Source: Crocinitomix sp. (GTDB taxonomy: Bacteria; Bacteroidota; Bacteroidia; Flavobacteriales_D; Crocinitomicaceae). Taken from it: a DNA stretch of 12,318 nt. The stretch's first letter is position 1. Each line of letters opens with the position of its first letter. A program made the position numbers and the translations under genes. The notes beneath the pieces were generated by a model that was given only the letters and a program-made list of their open reading frames with translations, did no database searches and was not told where the DNA came from. Location: assembly GCA_020849935.1 (NCBI GenBank), contig JADZFJ010000475.1, positions 1-12,318 on the forward strand. The letters run 5' to 3'. Shown piece after piece: positions 6,125-12,318 of the stretch.

Positions 6125-7876
6125 TTAAAAATTCAAAGTATAGACTTTTTCAACTTGGTTATATTTTGCATCCGTTGCGACAATTCTTAAGCGATTTTTT
6201 CCAGTTTCTAAATAGGGTTTACTTCGTTCATCTAAAGGAATGATGTAGCGTTTTTTGGTACTGTCGTAACGCATTAACACCCAATTTCCATTTAAATAAG
6301 CTTTGTATTCAACCACCCCTGACAAATTATCTGTAATACTCAACTCCAAGGTGGTGAAATTGGTAATCACTTTATTTTCTGCAAAGTCGAGGGGTTTAAT
6401 GACGGGAGCCAAGGTATCGTAAGCCACCGTAAAATTTCCAAAATATTTAGAAGAGGCCGTCATCCACCCATCTTCATATTTACCACCGACATAAATTAAT
6501 TCGCCTTTTTCTGTCACTCGTGCCACCACCATTTTATGTAAAGGCAAGCCTGTTCGTAATTCAGGGAGTTTAATTCGAACGTCAATAGCACTGCGAACAG
6601 GAATGCTCGTTTCACAAAAATGGAAAATGGAGGTAATATATTTTGTGCTTTTTTCCTCCTTAAATACCAATTGAAGCGGTTCGTGAAAGGACCCAATTTC
6701 TAACAAAACTTCAAAATTATTCCGTTTAAAGACATTTACCGAATCAGGAAATAAATAATTGGTCGATCCCTCAAAAGGATTCGCTAATGAAACTGCCTCT
6801 GGCGCAATTAATTCAAATTTAAGTGAGGTAGAATTTCCAAAAATATCACTAGCGGTGTAAAGATATTCGCCAGCGCAGTTTTCGTATGCCAAACGTCCAT
6901 TTGAAACTGGATAAATTTCCATGGGGTTAATCACGGAGATAAAATTCTTTTGTAATTTTCGTTTGCCCTGCACGTATTCATAATAATCAATGTGCGAATT
7001 CAGGAATTTACTCTGATCAAAATTGAGGTAATCTAACTGTTGTTCGTGGATAATAAGACTATCTTTTTGAAGCGTACTGTGATAGATTCCATACAAACTC
7101 GTGGTTGAATCAAGTTGATCGCCGGTTTGAAATGCGATACCTATTTTGCCATTTTGAACCTTCAAACGACTCAAATCAAGCGGTTTATTTTCATTTACTA
7201 CCCATTTGTCGCCCCTAAGTGTACACGGATAATAGGCAGATTTGCCCGGAATTAAATATCCCTTATCAGAAATTGCGTACACTTTTACCCCATTCATCAA
7301 GGGAGGTAAATGATCGACAATTTTATCTCTAAAACAGTTAAAAAGAAGTGGATTAATGGTTTCTTCGGTGATTGTTTCCCGAATTTCAAAATGTAAATGG
7401 GGGCCAAATGAATTTCCTGAGTTTCCTGAAAATCCAATCACTTGTCCTTTTTTGACAAAAATAGAATCGCTTAAAAGTAAAGTATCAATGGCAAAACATT
7501 CTGCGTTTTTTTGAAAGGAATAGGCCAACGAATCTAAATAATAATCAAAATGATCGAGGTGGCCATAGACACTTGTCAGTCCGTTTTTATGATCGATGTA
7601 CAGTGCATTTCCATACCCAAAAGGAGAAATTAATAACCGAGAAATATAGCCGTCCTCAATCGCAACTACATCAAGGCCAATTTTTTCTTGTGTTTTAAAA
7701 TCGATGCCGCTGTGAAAATGATTCGAACGAATTTCACCATAATTGTCCGACATTTCTAACTTAATTTTTAGAGGCGCTGCAAATTCGTACGACGCATAAT
7801 CGATGTTTTTAGGCGTATAAATTTGAGCATAAATCGTTGAATGAATAAGGACGATTACAAGGGTAAAATACTTCAT
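6125..7876 (-). CDS. Secreted M23/LytM-family metallopeptidase with C-terminal beta-sandwich region
   Basis: A 583-residue exported protein with a signal peptide (MKYFTLVIVLIHSTIYAQ, cleavage after about residue 17). The M23 domain (about residues 45-180) keeps all zinc and catalytic positions of an active LytM-type endopeptidase: H55 and D59 in FHSGIDF, H106 in YGHLDHF, and H160/H162 in GPHLHFEI. The expected activity is cleavage of peptide cross-links in peptidoglycan or of a glycine-rich protein. The remaining 400 residues hold no second enzyme motif; the last 100, from DTLAPVIKPLDFAENKV, look like an Ig-like beta-sandwich with an NLSGVVEYKAYLNG strand pair. Large M23 proteins with such tails are common in Bacteroidota. 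It is 109 bases upstream of the kinase gene on the same strand with no clear terminator between, so read-through is possible. Confidence 0.92.
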   Translation of the reverse strand: MKYFTLVIVLIHSTIYAQIYTPKNIDYASYEFAAPLKIKLEMSDNYGEIRSNHFHSGIDFKTQEKIGLDVVAIEDGYISRLLISPFGYGNALYIDHKNGLTSVYGHLDHFDYYLDSLAYSFQKNAECFAIDTLLLSDSIFVKKGQVIGFSGNSGNSFGPHLHFEIRETITEETINPLLFNCFRDKIVDHLPPLMNGVKVYAISDKGYLIPGKSAYYPCTLRGDKWVVNENKPLDLSRLKVQNGKIGIAFQTGDQLDSTTSLYGIYHSTLQKDSLIIHEQQLDYLNFDQSKFLNSHIDYYEYVQGKRKLQKNFISVINPMEIYPVSNGRLAYENCAGEYLYTASDIFGNSTSLKFELIAPEAVSLANPFEGSTNYLFPDSVNVFKRNNFEVLLEIGSFHEPLQLVFKEEKSTKYITSIFHFCETSIPVRSAIDVRIKLPELRTGLPLHKMVVARVTEKGELIYVGGKYEDGWMTASSKYFGNFTVAYDTLAPVIKPLDFAENKVITNFTTLELSITDNLSGVVEYKAYLNGNWVLMRYDSTKKRYIIPLDERSKPYLETGKNRLRIVATDAKYNQVEKVYTLNF

Positions 7877-7949
7877 TTATAGGCGTTCTATTAGGTCTGT
7901 TTGGGTAAAATTAAACACTATTTTTGACAATGACTTCGATTCGGATATT

Positions 7950-7975
7950 ATTATTAAAAAACGGTTTTTAATAAT
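7950..7975. repeat. AT-only inverted repeat in the divergent intergenic region
   Basis: ATTATTAAAAA (7950-7960) and TTTTTAATAAT (7965-7975) are perfect 11 bp complements around the 4-base loop ACGG. It lies between the M23 gene and the zapA operon, 15 bases upstream of the latter's -33 element. There is no following T-run, so it does not look like a terminator; an operator or UP-element-like site for the rightward promoter is possible. Confidence 0.6.
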
Positions 7976-7989
7976 TCATCTACAAATCC

Positions 7990-8020
7990 TTTGAAATTGC
8001 CTTTCAGAATCGTACTTTTG
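7990..8020 (+). promoter_or_regulatory. Promoter of the coiled-coil / zapA / rny operon
   Basis: TTTG (7990-7993), a 19 nt spacer and TACTTTTG (8013-8020) form a full-consensus Bacteroidota promoter (-33 TTTG, -7 TAnnTTTG). Transcription should start near 8026. That leaves about 24 nt of leader before the ATG at 8050 but only about six before the in-frame TTG at 8032, which is why the ATG is preferred as the start of the first gene. Confidence 0.75.
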
Positions 8021-8049
8021 TCAACACTATTTTGAAAGTAGATTTAAAC

Positions 8050-8328
8050 ATGTCAGAGACAAAAGCATTACTCGAAGTATTAGATGCCAAAGTAACCGAC
8101 TTATTATCAAATTTAAACGAATTAAATAATAAGGTAATTGAACAAGGTGAAGAGATTAGTGCATTAAAAGGGCAATTGAGTCAAAAAAATGACGAAAATG
8201 CGCTGTTGAATACAGAGATTGAATTGTTGAAGCAAGCAGCTCCGAAAGAAAATCAGGAGGATCTTAAATTCAAAATTGGTGAAATGGTGAAGGAAATAGA
8301 TAGATGTATTTCGTTGCTTAAAGTGTAG
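8050..8328 (+). CDS. Small coiled-coil protein of unknown function, first gene of the zapA operon
   Basis: A soluble 92-residue protein with no signal peptide or membrane segment. Nearly the whole chain is predicted alpha-helical coiled coil with leucine-rich heptads, clear from about residue 7 to 62 (LLEVLDAKVTDLLSNLNELN and ALKGQLSQKNDENALLNTEI). A short break, AAPKENQE (63-70), precedes a final amphipathic helix ending CISLLKV. A start at TTG 8032 would add six residues but sits too close to the predicted transcription start. It is six bases upstream of zapA, so the two are co-transcribed and probably made together. The layout recalls ZapB, a short all-coiled-coil partner in the division ring, but I see no sequence evidence for homology; a ZapA partner role is inference from position. 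Confidence 0.82.
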   Translation: MSETKALLEVLDAKVTDLLSNLNELNNKVIEQGEEISALKGQLSQKNDENALLNTEIELLKQAAPKENQEDLKFKIGEMVKEIDRCISLLKV

Positions 8329-8334
8329 ATAAAA

Positions 8335-8622
8335 ATGGATAAGAGAGCTCTAAAGATAATCATCGCAGGAAGGACTTATCCTTTAACAATAAATAAGGAG
8401 GAAGAGGTAGTCATTCGTAATGCTGCGGATCGCATAAATTCGAATATTCAAAAGCTGCAAGGTAGTTATGCGGTAAAGGATATGCAGGATTTATTAGCGA
8501 TGACTTCATTACAAATTGCAGTGCAGCAAAACGGCGTCACTCCCACAGACGCTTCTCCTGATTTTACCACTTTCAATAACGATTTGCGCAAGATTATTGA
8601 AAAAATCGATAAAAAAGATTAG
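8335..8622 (+). CDS. zapA: Cell division protein ZapA
   Basis: ZapA binds FtsZ and cross-links its filaments at the division site. This 95-residue protein has the family layout: an N-terminal beta hairpin domain (LKIIIAGRTYPLTIN, residues 6-20) with the expected E-E-x-x-(I/V)-R-x-A-A-x-x-(I/V)-N segment at 22-35 (EEEVVIRNAADRIN), then a long C-terminal dimerisation helix including DMQDLLAMTSLQIAVQQN (49-66) and a final helix ending in lysine-rich KIDKKD. The length is typical for Bacteroidota ZapA. It starts six bases after the coiled-coil gene and is followed by a 91-base spacer and rny, an arrangement I recall from flavobacterial genomes. Confidence 0.92.
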   Translation: MDKRALKIIIAGRTYPLTINKEEEVVIRNAADRINSNIQKLQGSYAVKDMQDLLAMTSLQIAVQQNGVTPTDASPDFTTFNNDLRKIIEKIDKKD

Positions 8623-8720
8623 CTCATTCGATAATTTTCTAGTTCCATTCACTTGGTGAGGTGACCACGACTGTGGAGAGAGAGACTATTAACTTATTAT
8701 ATATTTATTACGTATGGAAC
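8623..8720 (+). ncRNA. Candidate structured RNA in the zapA-rny spacer (possible 6S-type RNA or rny leader)
   Basis: The 91-base spacer is unlike flanking coding sequence: a G-rich core (TGGTGAGGTGACCACGACTG) followed by GA repeats and then an AT-rich run. Seen: a CCAC-GACT-GTGG hairpin (8665-8676), a competing TGGT/ACCA pairing (8654-8657 with 8664-8667), and a 7-base perfect complement GTTCCAT (8642-8648) to ATGGAAC (8714-8720) that covers the rny start codon. Known: 6S RNA (ssrS) lies next to zapA in Enterobacteria, and a Flavobacteria-specific 6S family of roughly this size exists in Rfam (6S-Flavo). Inference: this may be that RNA, or a leader controlling rny translation. Boundaries are approximate and I could not draw a convincing 6S bubble by eye. 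Confidence 0.4.
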
Positions 8721-10255
8721 CTACTAGTATTATTATTGGATCAGTCATTGGTTTAGTAATTGGAGGCATCGCCGTTTTTATCATCCAAAAAAGTATCCTA
8801 AAATCCAAAGCAGACACCATTTTAAAAAAGGCAGAAGATGAAGGTGAATCAATCAAAAAAGATAAAATTTTACAAGCAAAAGAACGTTTTTTACAACTAA
8901 AAGACGAACACGAAAAAGGAGTAAGAAACCGCGAACGAAATGTTCAAAGTTTAGAAGATAAAATCAAAAGTAAAGAGAAAAAACTCAACCAACAACTCGA
9001 AGATGCAAATCGAAAAGAGAAGGTAATTGAAGGGTTAAATGATGAGGTAAAAGTGCGGTTGGATTTGATTGAAGCAAAGAAAAATGAAATCATCAAATTG
9101 CACCAAAAACAAGTGAATGAATTAGCTAAAATTTCTGGATATTCACCAGAAGAAGCTAAAACAACGATGATGGAAGCTTTGAAAGATGAGGCAAGAACCG
9201 AAGCAATGGGTTACATCAAAGAAATCGTGGACGAAGCAAAAATCACCGCAACGAGCGAAGCTAAAAAGATTGTTGTTCAAACCATTCAACGCGTAGCAAC
9301 CGAACAAGCGGTTGAAAATGCGGTATCGATTTTCCGAATTGAAAGCGACGAAATGAAAGGGCGTATTATCGGTCGTGAAGGTAGAAATATCCGTGCCCTC
9401 GAAGCAGCTACCGGTGTTGAAATTATTGTCGATGATACTCCAGAAGCAATTGTTTTATCATGTTTTGATTCTGTACGAAGAGAAGTTGCTCGTTTATCTT
9501 TACATCAATTGGTTTCGGATGGTCGAATCCACCCGGCGCGAATTGAAGAAGTCGTTGCAAAAACTCGAAAATCATTAAACGAAGAAATTATCGAAACAGG
9601 ACGAAGAACCTGTATCGACCTTGGAATTCATGGATTACATCCCGAATTAATGCGAATGATCGGGCGAATGAAATACCGTTCGTCGTATGGACAAAACCTT
9701 TTGCAACATTCACGTGAAGTGGCCAACCTTTGTTCAATCATGGCGGCTGAACTTGGCTTAAATGTAAAAATTGCCAAACGCGCAGGTTTATTGCACGATA
9801 TTGGAAAAGTTTCCGAAGATGAACCAGAATTGCCACACGCAATTTTAGGGATGAAATTGGCAGAGAAATATGGTGAAAAACCAGATGTTTGTAATGCAAT
9901 CGGAGCTCACCATGACGAGATTGAAATGACAACGCTTATTTCACCAATTGTGCAAGTATGTGACGCCGTTTCAGGTGCACGTCCGGGCGCACGTCGTGAA
10001 ATCGCTGAATCTTACATCAAACGAATCAAAGAACTTGAAACAACAGCACTAGGATTTGACGGGGTAATCAATTCGTACGCCATTCAAGCGGGTCGTGAAT
10101 TAAGGGTGATGGTGGAAAGCGAAAAAGTAAACGATCAACGAGCGGATGAATTAGCGTTTGTGATCTCACAAAAAATTCAAAATGAAATGACGTATCCAGG
10201 ACAAGTAAAGGTGACCGTTATTCGTGAGAAACGCGCAATTCACTACGCAAAATAA
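8714..10255 (+). CDS. rny: Ribonuclease Y
   Basis: RNase Y is a membrane-anchored endoribonuclease that initiates mRNA decay. The 513-residue product has the full domain order: an N-terminal transmembrane helix (residues 5-26), a long charged coiled coil (about 30-200), a KH domain with the GxxG loop IIGREGRN at 218-225, and an HD domain with H332, the H361-D362 pair in LLHDIGK, H399/H400 in AHHDE and D417 in [15 protein letters not shown], all metal-binding positions intact. The C-terminus ends [14 protein letters not shown] as usual. The length is normal (510-525). It follows zapA after a 91-base spacer without a recognisable TAnnTTTG promoter and ends in a strong terminator, so it is probably the last gene of the operon starting near 8026. 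Its ATG is part of a possible long-range pairing with 8642-8648. Confidence 0.97.
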   Translation: MEPTSIIIGSVIGLVIGGIAVFIIQKSILKSKADTILKKAEDEGESIKKDKILQAKERFLQLKDEHEKGVRNRERNVQSLEDKIKSKEKKLNQQLEDANRKEKVIEGLNDEVKVRLDLIEAKKNEIIKLHQKQVNELAKISGYSPEEAKTTMMEALKDEARTEAMGYIKEIVDEAKITATSEAKKIVVQTIQRVATEQAVENAVSIFRIESDEMKGRIIGREGRNIRALEAATGVEIIVDDTPEAIVLSCFDSVRREVARLSLHQLVSDGRIHPARIEEVVAKTRKSLNEEIIETGRRTCIDLGIHGLHPELMRMIGRMKYRSSYGQNLLQHSREVANLCSIMAAELGLNVKIAKRAGLLHDIGKVSEDEPELPHAILGMKLAEKYGEKPDVCNAIGAHHDEIEMTTLISPIVQVCDAVSGARPGARREIAESYIKRIKELETTALGFDGVINSYAIQAGRELRVMVESEKVNDQRADELAFVISQKIQNEMTYPGQVKVTVIREKRAIHYAK

Positions 10256-10278
10256 TATTTTTGAAATCAAAACACATT

Positions 10279-10318
10279 AAATCGATCTTTTCTAACTGAA
10301 AGGATCGATTTTCTTTTT
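10279..10318 (+). terminator. Intrinsic terminator of the zapA-rny operon
   Basis: A 14 bp stem pairs 10279-10292 with 10298-10311 (one G-U pair) around the 5-base loop TAACT, and is followed by a T-rich tail (TCTTTTT). It begins 24 bases after the rny stop codon. It is the clearest terminator in the window and separates rny from the glycosyltransferase gene. Confidence 0.88.
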
Positions 10319-10357
10319 ATACTTGTTTTAAAGAACTATTAATTAAAAATCGGACAT

Positions 10358-11593
10358 CTGAAACTATTAATTTTGACACAATACTTCCCGCCGGAAGTTG
10401 GAGCCCCCCAAAATCGATTGTTTGAATTAGCAATTCGTTTGCATAAATTAGGGGTGGACATCACCGTTTTAACCGCCATGCCTAATTATCCTCAAATGGA
10501 AATTTATCCCGATTACAAAGGAAAAAAATACCATTACGAAGAAATGGACGGCTTAAAAATCCACCGTGCTTCCATTTATGTTTCAAAAAGTAAATCCATC
10601 GTTAATCGCTTGCGAAATTATTTTTCCTTTGTTCGCTCCAGTGCTAAGGTGGGCAATAAAAAATTAGGAAATTTTGATTTTTTATTGTGCGAATCGCCCC
10701 CCCTGTTTTTGGGTTATTCAGCGATGCGTTTGGCGCGAAAAAAGAAAGCCAAATTAATTTTTAACGTGAGCGATCTTTGGCCAGAAAGCGCCGAAAAATT
10801 AGGCGTTGTCAACAATAAAACCCTCTTAAAAATGGCGTATAATTTGGAGAAAAAACTCTACAAACGCGCCAGCTTGGTCACCGGACAAACGCAAGGAATT
10901 TGTGCCAATATCAACCAACGATTTCCAGATGTTAAAACCTATTGGTTGCCCAACGGAGTTGATTTATCCTATTACAATCCTGCCACCATTCCCCCCTCTA
11001 ATTGGCGGTCAGAGAATGGTTTTGCTACCTCCGATTTTATCTTCCTATACGCGGGCATCCTAGGCATCGCCCAAGGATTAGAAACCATTTTATACGCAGC
11101 AAAAAATCTAGAAAAATCCCCCCAGGTTAAGTTTGTTTTCATCGGCAGTGGACCAGAAAAAGACCAACTCATCTCCCTAAAAAACAAAGAAAACCTCACC
11201 AACGTCTTCTTTTTGGAGGCGATTTCAAAAAAGGAAATGCCCGGTGTGCTTAAATCAATAGATGCAACGATTATTCCTTTGCGCAAACTGGATTTATTTT
11301 TGGGTGCTATTCCCTCAAAAATCTTCGAAAATCTTTCCATGGAAATTCCTGTTCTTTTGGGCGTGGACGGAGAAGCTCGCCAACTGTTTATCGAACAAGC
11401 AAAAGCAGGGTATTATTTCGAACCAGAAAATGTCACCGAACTTACGGCAGCTATCCATCAATTAATTCAAGATAAAGACCAAGCCCGCCAACTTGGAATG
11501 AACGGAAGAGCATTTGTCAATCAACATTTTAACCGAGAAATCATCGCCAATCAGTTTTTTGAACGCATTACATTACTGTCCTCAGAAAATTAA
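10358..11593 (+). CDS. GT4-family glycosyltransferase, WbuB-like, apparent CTG start
   Basis: A 411-residue GT-B glycosyltransferase for surface polysaccharide. The N-terminal acceptor domain opens LTQYFPPEVGAPQNRLFELA and contains LTAMPNYP and ENL-type segments; the C-terminal donor domain contains YAGILGIAQGLETIL, FVFIGSGPEKDQL, AIPSKIFENLSMEIPVLLG (a variant of the E-x7-E motif) and GYYFEPENVTEL. This pattern is that of WbuB-like enzymes; donor and acceptor sugars are unknown. There is no in-frame ATG before the conserved part: an in-frame stop lies at 10340-10342. A TTG start at 10373 would remove the first beta strand, whereas CTG at 10358 gives the usual MKLLILTQYFPPE opening, so I choose CTG. 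Four C-runs of six or seven bases lie inside the gene. It is 39 bases from the next gene. Confidence 0.88.
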   Translation: MKLLILTQYFPPEVGAPQNRLFELAIRLHKLGVDITVLTAMPNYPQMEIYPDYKGKKYHYEEMDGLKIHRASIYVSKSKSIVNRLRNYFSFVRSSAKVGNKKLGNFDFLLCESPPLFLGYSAMRLARKKKAKLIFNVSDLWPESAEKLGVVNNKTLLKMAYNLEKKLYKRASLVTGQTQGICANINQRFPDVKTYWLPNGVDLSYYNPATIPPSNWRSENGFATSDFIFLYAGILGIAQGLETILYAAKNLEKSPQVKFVFIGSGPEKDQLISLKNKENLTNVFFLEAISKKEMPGVLKSIDATIIPLRKLDLFLGAIPSKIFENLSMEIPVLLGVDGEARQLFIEQAKAGYYFEPENVTELTAAIHQLIQDKDQARQLGMNGRAFVNQHFNREIIANQFFERITLLSSEN

Positions 11594-11608
11594 ACAAATA
11601 AGATTTCG

Positions 11609-11616
11609 TATTTTTG
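11609..11616 (+). promoter_or_regulatory. Bacteroidota-type -7 element before the second aminotransferase gene
   Basis: TATTTTTG matches TAnnTTTG, ends 16 bases before the ATG at 11633, and would give a leader of roughly 10 nt. No TTTG or TTG is found at the expected -33 distance, so this is a partial match in the 39-base spacer. Confidence 0.4.
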
Positions 11617-11632
11617 TAAAAAACAACGTACC

Positions 11633-12318
11633 ATGATTCCTTTTTCACCCCCTCGAATGGATAAAATTACAGTGGAAGCTGTAACAGAAGTACTTTTATC
11701 TGGATGGATTACCACCGGCCCTAAAACCAAAGAGTTTGAAAGACAATTAACCGAATATGTCGGCTGTCGAAAAACGATTTGTTTTAATTCGGCAACAGCG
11801 GGGATGGAATTAGTGTTGCGTTGGTTTGGCGTTGAAGCGGGCGACGAAGTCATCATCCCAGCGTATACCTATTGTGCCACTGCTAACGTAGTCATTCATT
11901 GTGGCGCTATTCCGGTCATGGTGGATATCGACCCAAAAGATTTTAATATCTCTGTCGAAAATATCCGAAAAGCCATTACTTCTAAAACAAAAGCCATTAT
12001 CCCGGTCGATATTTCAGGATATCCATGCGATTATGATGCGATAAATGCCTTGGTGCGTGAACCTCAAATTGTGGCGCAATTTACGCCCCATTCCGAACCG
12101 CAACACCAACTAGGCAGAATCCTAGTGATGGCCGATGCAGCGCACAGTATTGGAGCAAAGTACAACCAAAAAATGCACGGAAGTGTAACCGATATTACGG
12201 TATTTTCATTTCACGCAGTTAAAAACTTAACCACTTCAGAGGGCGGCGGCGTTTGCCTAAACCTTCCTGAAAATTTTGATGTCGAAGACATTTACAGCAA
12301 ATTAAATATCAAATCACT
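11633..12318 (+). CDS. DegT/DnrJ/EryC1 sugar aminotransferase, ArnB/PglE-like subgroup (C-terminus cut off by window)
   Basis: The first 228 residues of a second PLP-dependent keto-sugar aminotransferase. It opens MIPFSPPRMDKITVEAVTEV, followed by SGWITTGPKTKEFE, the entry typical of 4-amino-sugar transaminases. Seen: FNSATAGMELVL (51-62) at the PLP phosphate site, PAYTYCATAN (76-85), D168 and H171 in MADAAHSIGA, and the Schiff-base lysine K197 in FSFHAVKNLTTSEGGG. A roughly 20-residue stretch between ALVRE and LGRILVMAD (about 143-159) is an insertion relative to the shorter homologue at the left edge. The likely product is a 4-amino-4-deoxy sugar nucleotide for the same polysaccharide as the adjacent glycosyltransferase; the exact substrate is not readable. 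About 150 C-terminal residues are missing because the window ends. The ATG is the only sensible start. Confidence 0.92.
   Translation, partial: MIPFSPPRMDKITVEAVTEVLLSGWITTGPKTKEFERQLTEYVGCRKTICFNSATAGMELVLRWFGVEAGDEVIIPAYTYCATANVVIHCGAIPVMVDIDPKDFNISVENIRKAITSKTKAIIPVDISGYPCDYDAINALVREPQIVAQFTPHSEPQHQLGRILVMADAAHSIGAKYNQKMHGSVTDITVFSFHAVKNLTTSEGGGVCLNLPENFDVEDIYSKLNIKS

Noticed and set aside
7919..7926. TATTTTTG on the plus strand as a second promoter for the zapA operon
   Set aside because: It matches TAnnTTTG but the nearest TTTG upstream leaves only 15 bases of spacer, and the promoter at 7990-8020 is better in sequence, spacing and distance.
10972..11340. 122-codon minus-strand open frame inside the glycosyltransferase gene
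   Set aside because: It is antisense to the conserved donor-binding domain and shows no family motifs or start signals.
11590..11856. 88-codon minus-strand open frame opposite the start of the second aminotransferase
   Set aside because: It is antisense to a strongly supported gene including its PLP-phosphate-binding segment; no independent support.
1..12318. CRISPR arrays, insertion sequences, tRNA or rRNA genes
   Set aside because: Scanned by eye for regularly spaced repeats, transposase motifs, terminal inverted repeats and tRNA T-loop signatures; none seen.

Overview
The window looks like chromosomal DNA of a member of the Bacteroidota, most likely Flavobacteriales. The base composition is AT-rich and the gene set is typical (Kdo transferase, DUF4920 lipoprotein, RprX/RprY-like two-component pair, a zapA-rny operon). 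Several genes start just downstream of the Bacteroidota promoter -7 element TAnnTTTG rather than a sigma70 -10 box. Shine-Dalgarno signals are weak throughout. All product calls are read by eye from translated sequence; no database search was run.

Layout. At the left edge, a PLP-dependent sugar aminotransferase (DegT/WbpE-like) is read leftwards and runs off the window. A divergent intergenic region separates it from a rightward pair: an uncharacterised exported, probably beta-barrel protein and waaA, whose start codon overlaps its stop. Four leftward genes follow: histidine kinase, response regulator, CsaA-type tRNA-binding protein and a DUF4920 lipoprotein. The lipoprotein has its own promoter buried in the end of csaA. 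Upstream of them on the same strand is a large secreted M23 (LytM) metallopeptidase. Next come a rightward block with a good promoter (a 92-residue coiled-coil protein, zapA, a candidate structured RNA, and rny) and a strong intrinsic terminator. The right end holds a GT4-family (WbuB-like) glycosyltransferase with an apparent CTG start and a second DegT-family aminotransferase, cut by the window edge.

How it fits together. Nearly everything concerns the cell envelope: sugar-nucleotide amination and glycosyl transfer for surface polysaccharide at both edges, inner-core lipid A glycosylation by WaaA, peptidoglycan cleavage, division (ZapA) and envelope sensing by the kinase pair. RNase Y adds membrane-bound mRNA turnover. 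The two aminotransferase genes point outward from a conserved core block, so each may open or continue a separate polysaccharide cluster beyond the window.

I did not find a clearly novel system. The items most worth a second look are the zapA-rny spacer (possible 6S-type RNA or start-codon-masking structure), the conserved-looking small coiled-coil partner of zapA, and the glycosyltransferase with a non-ATG start and four poly-C tracts.
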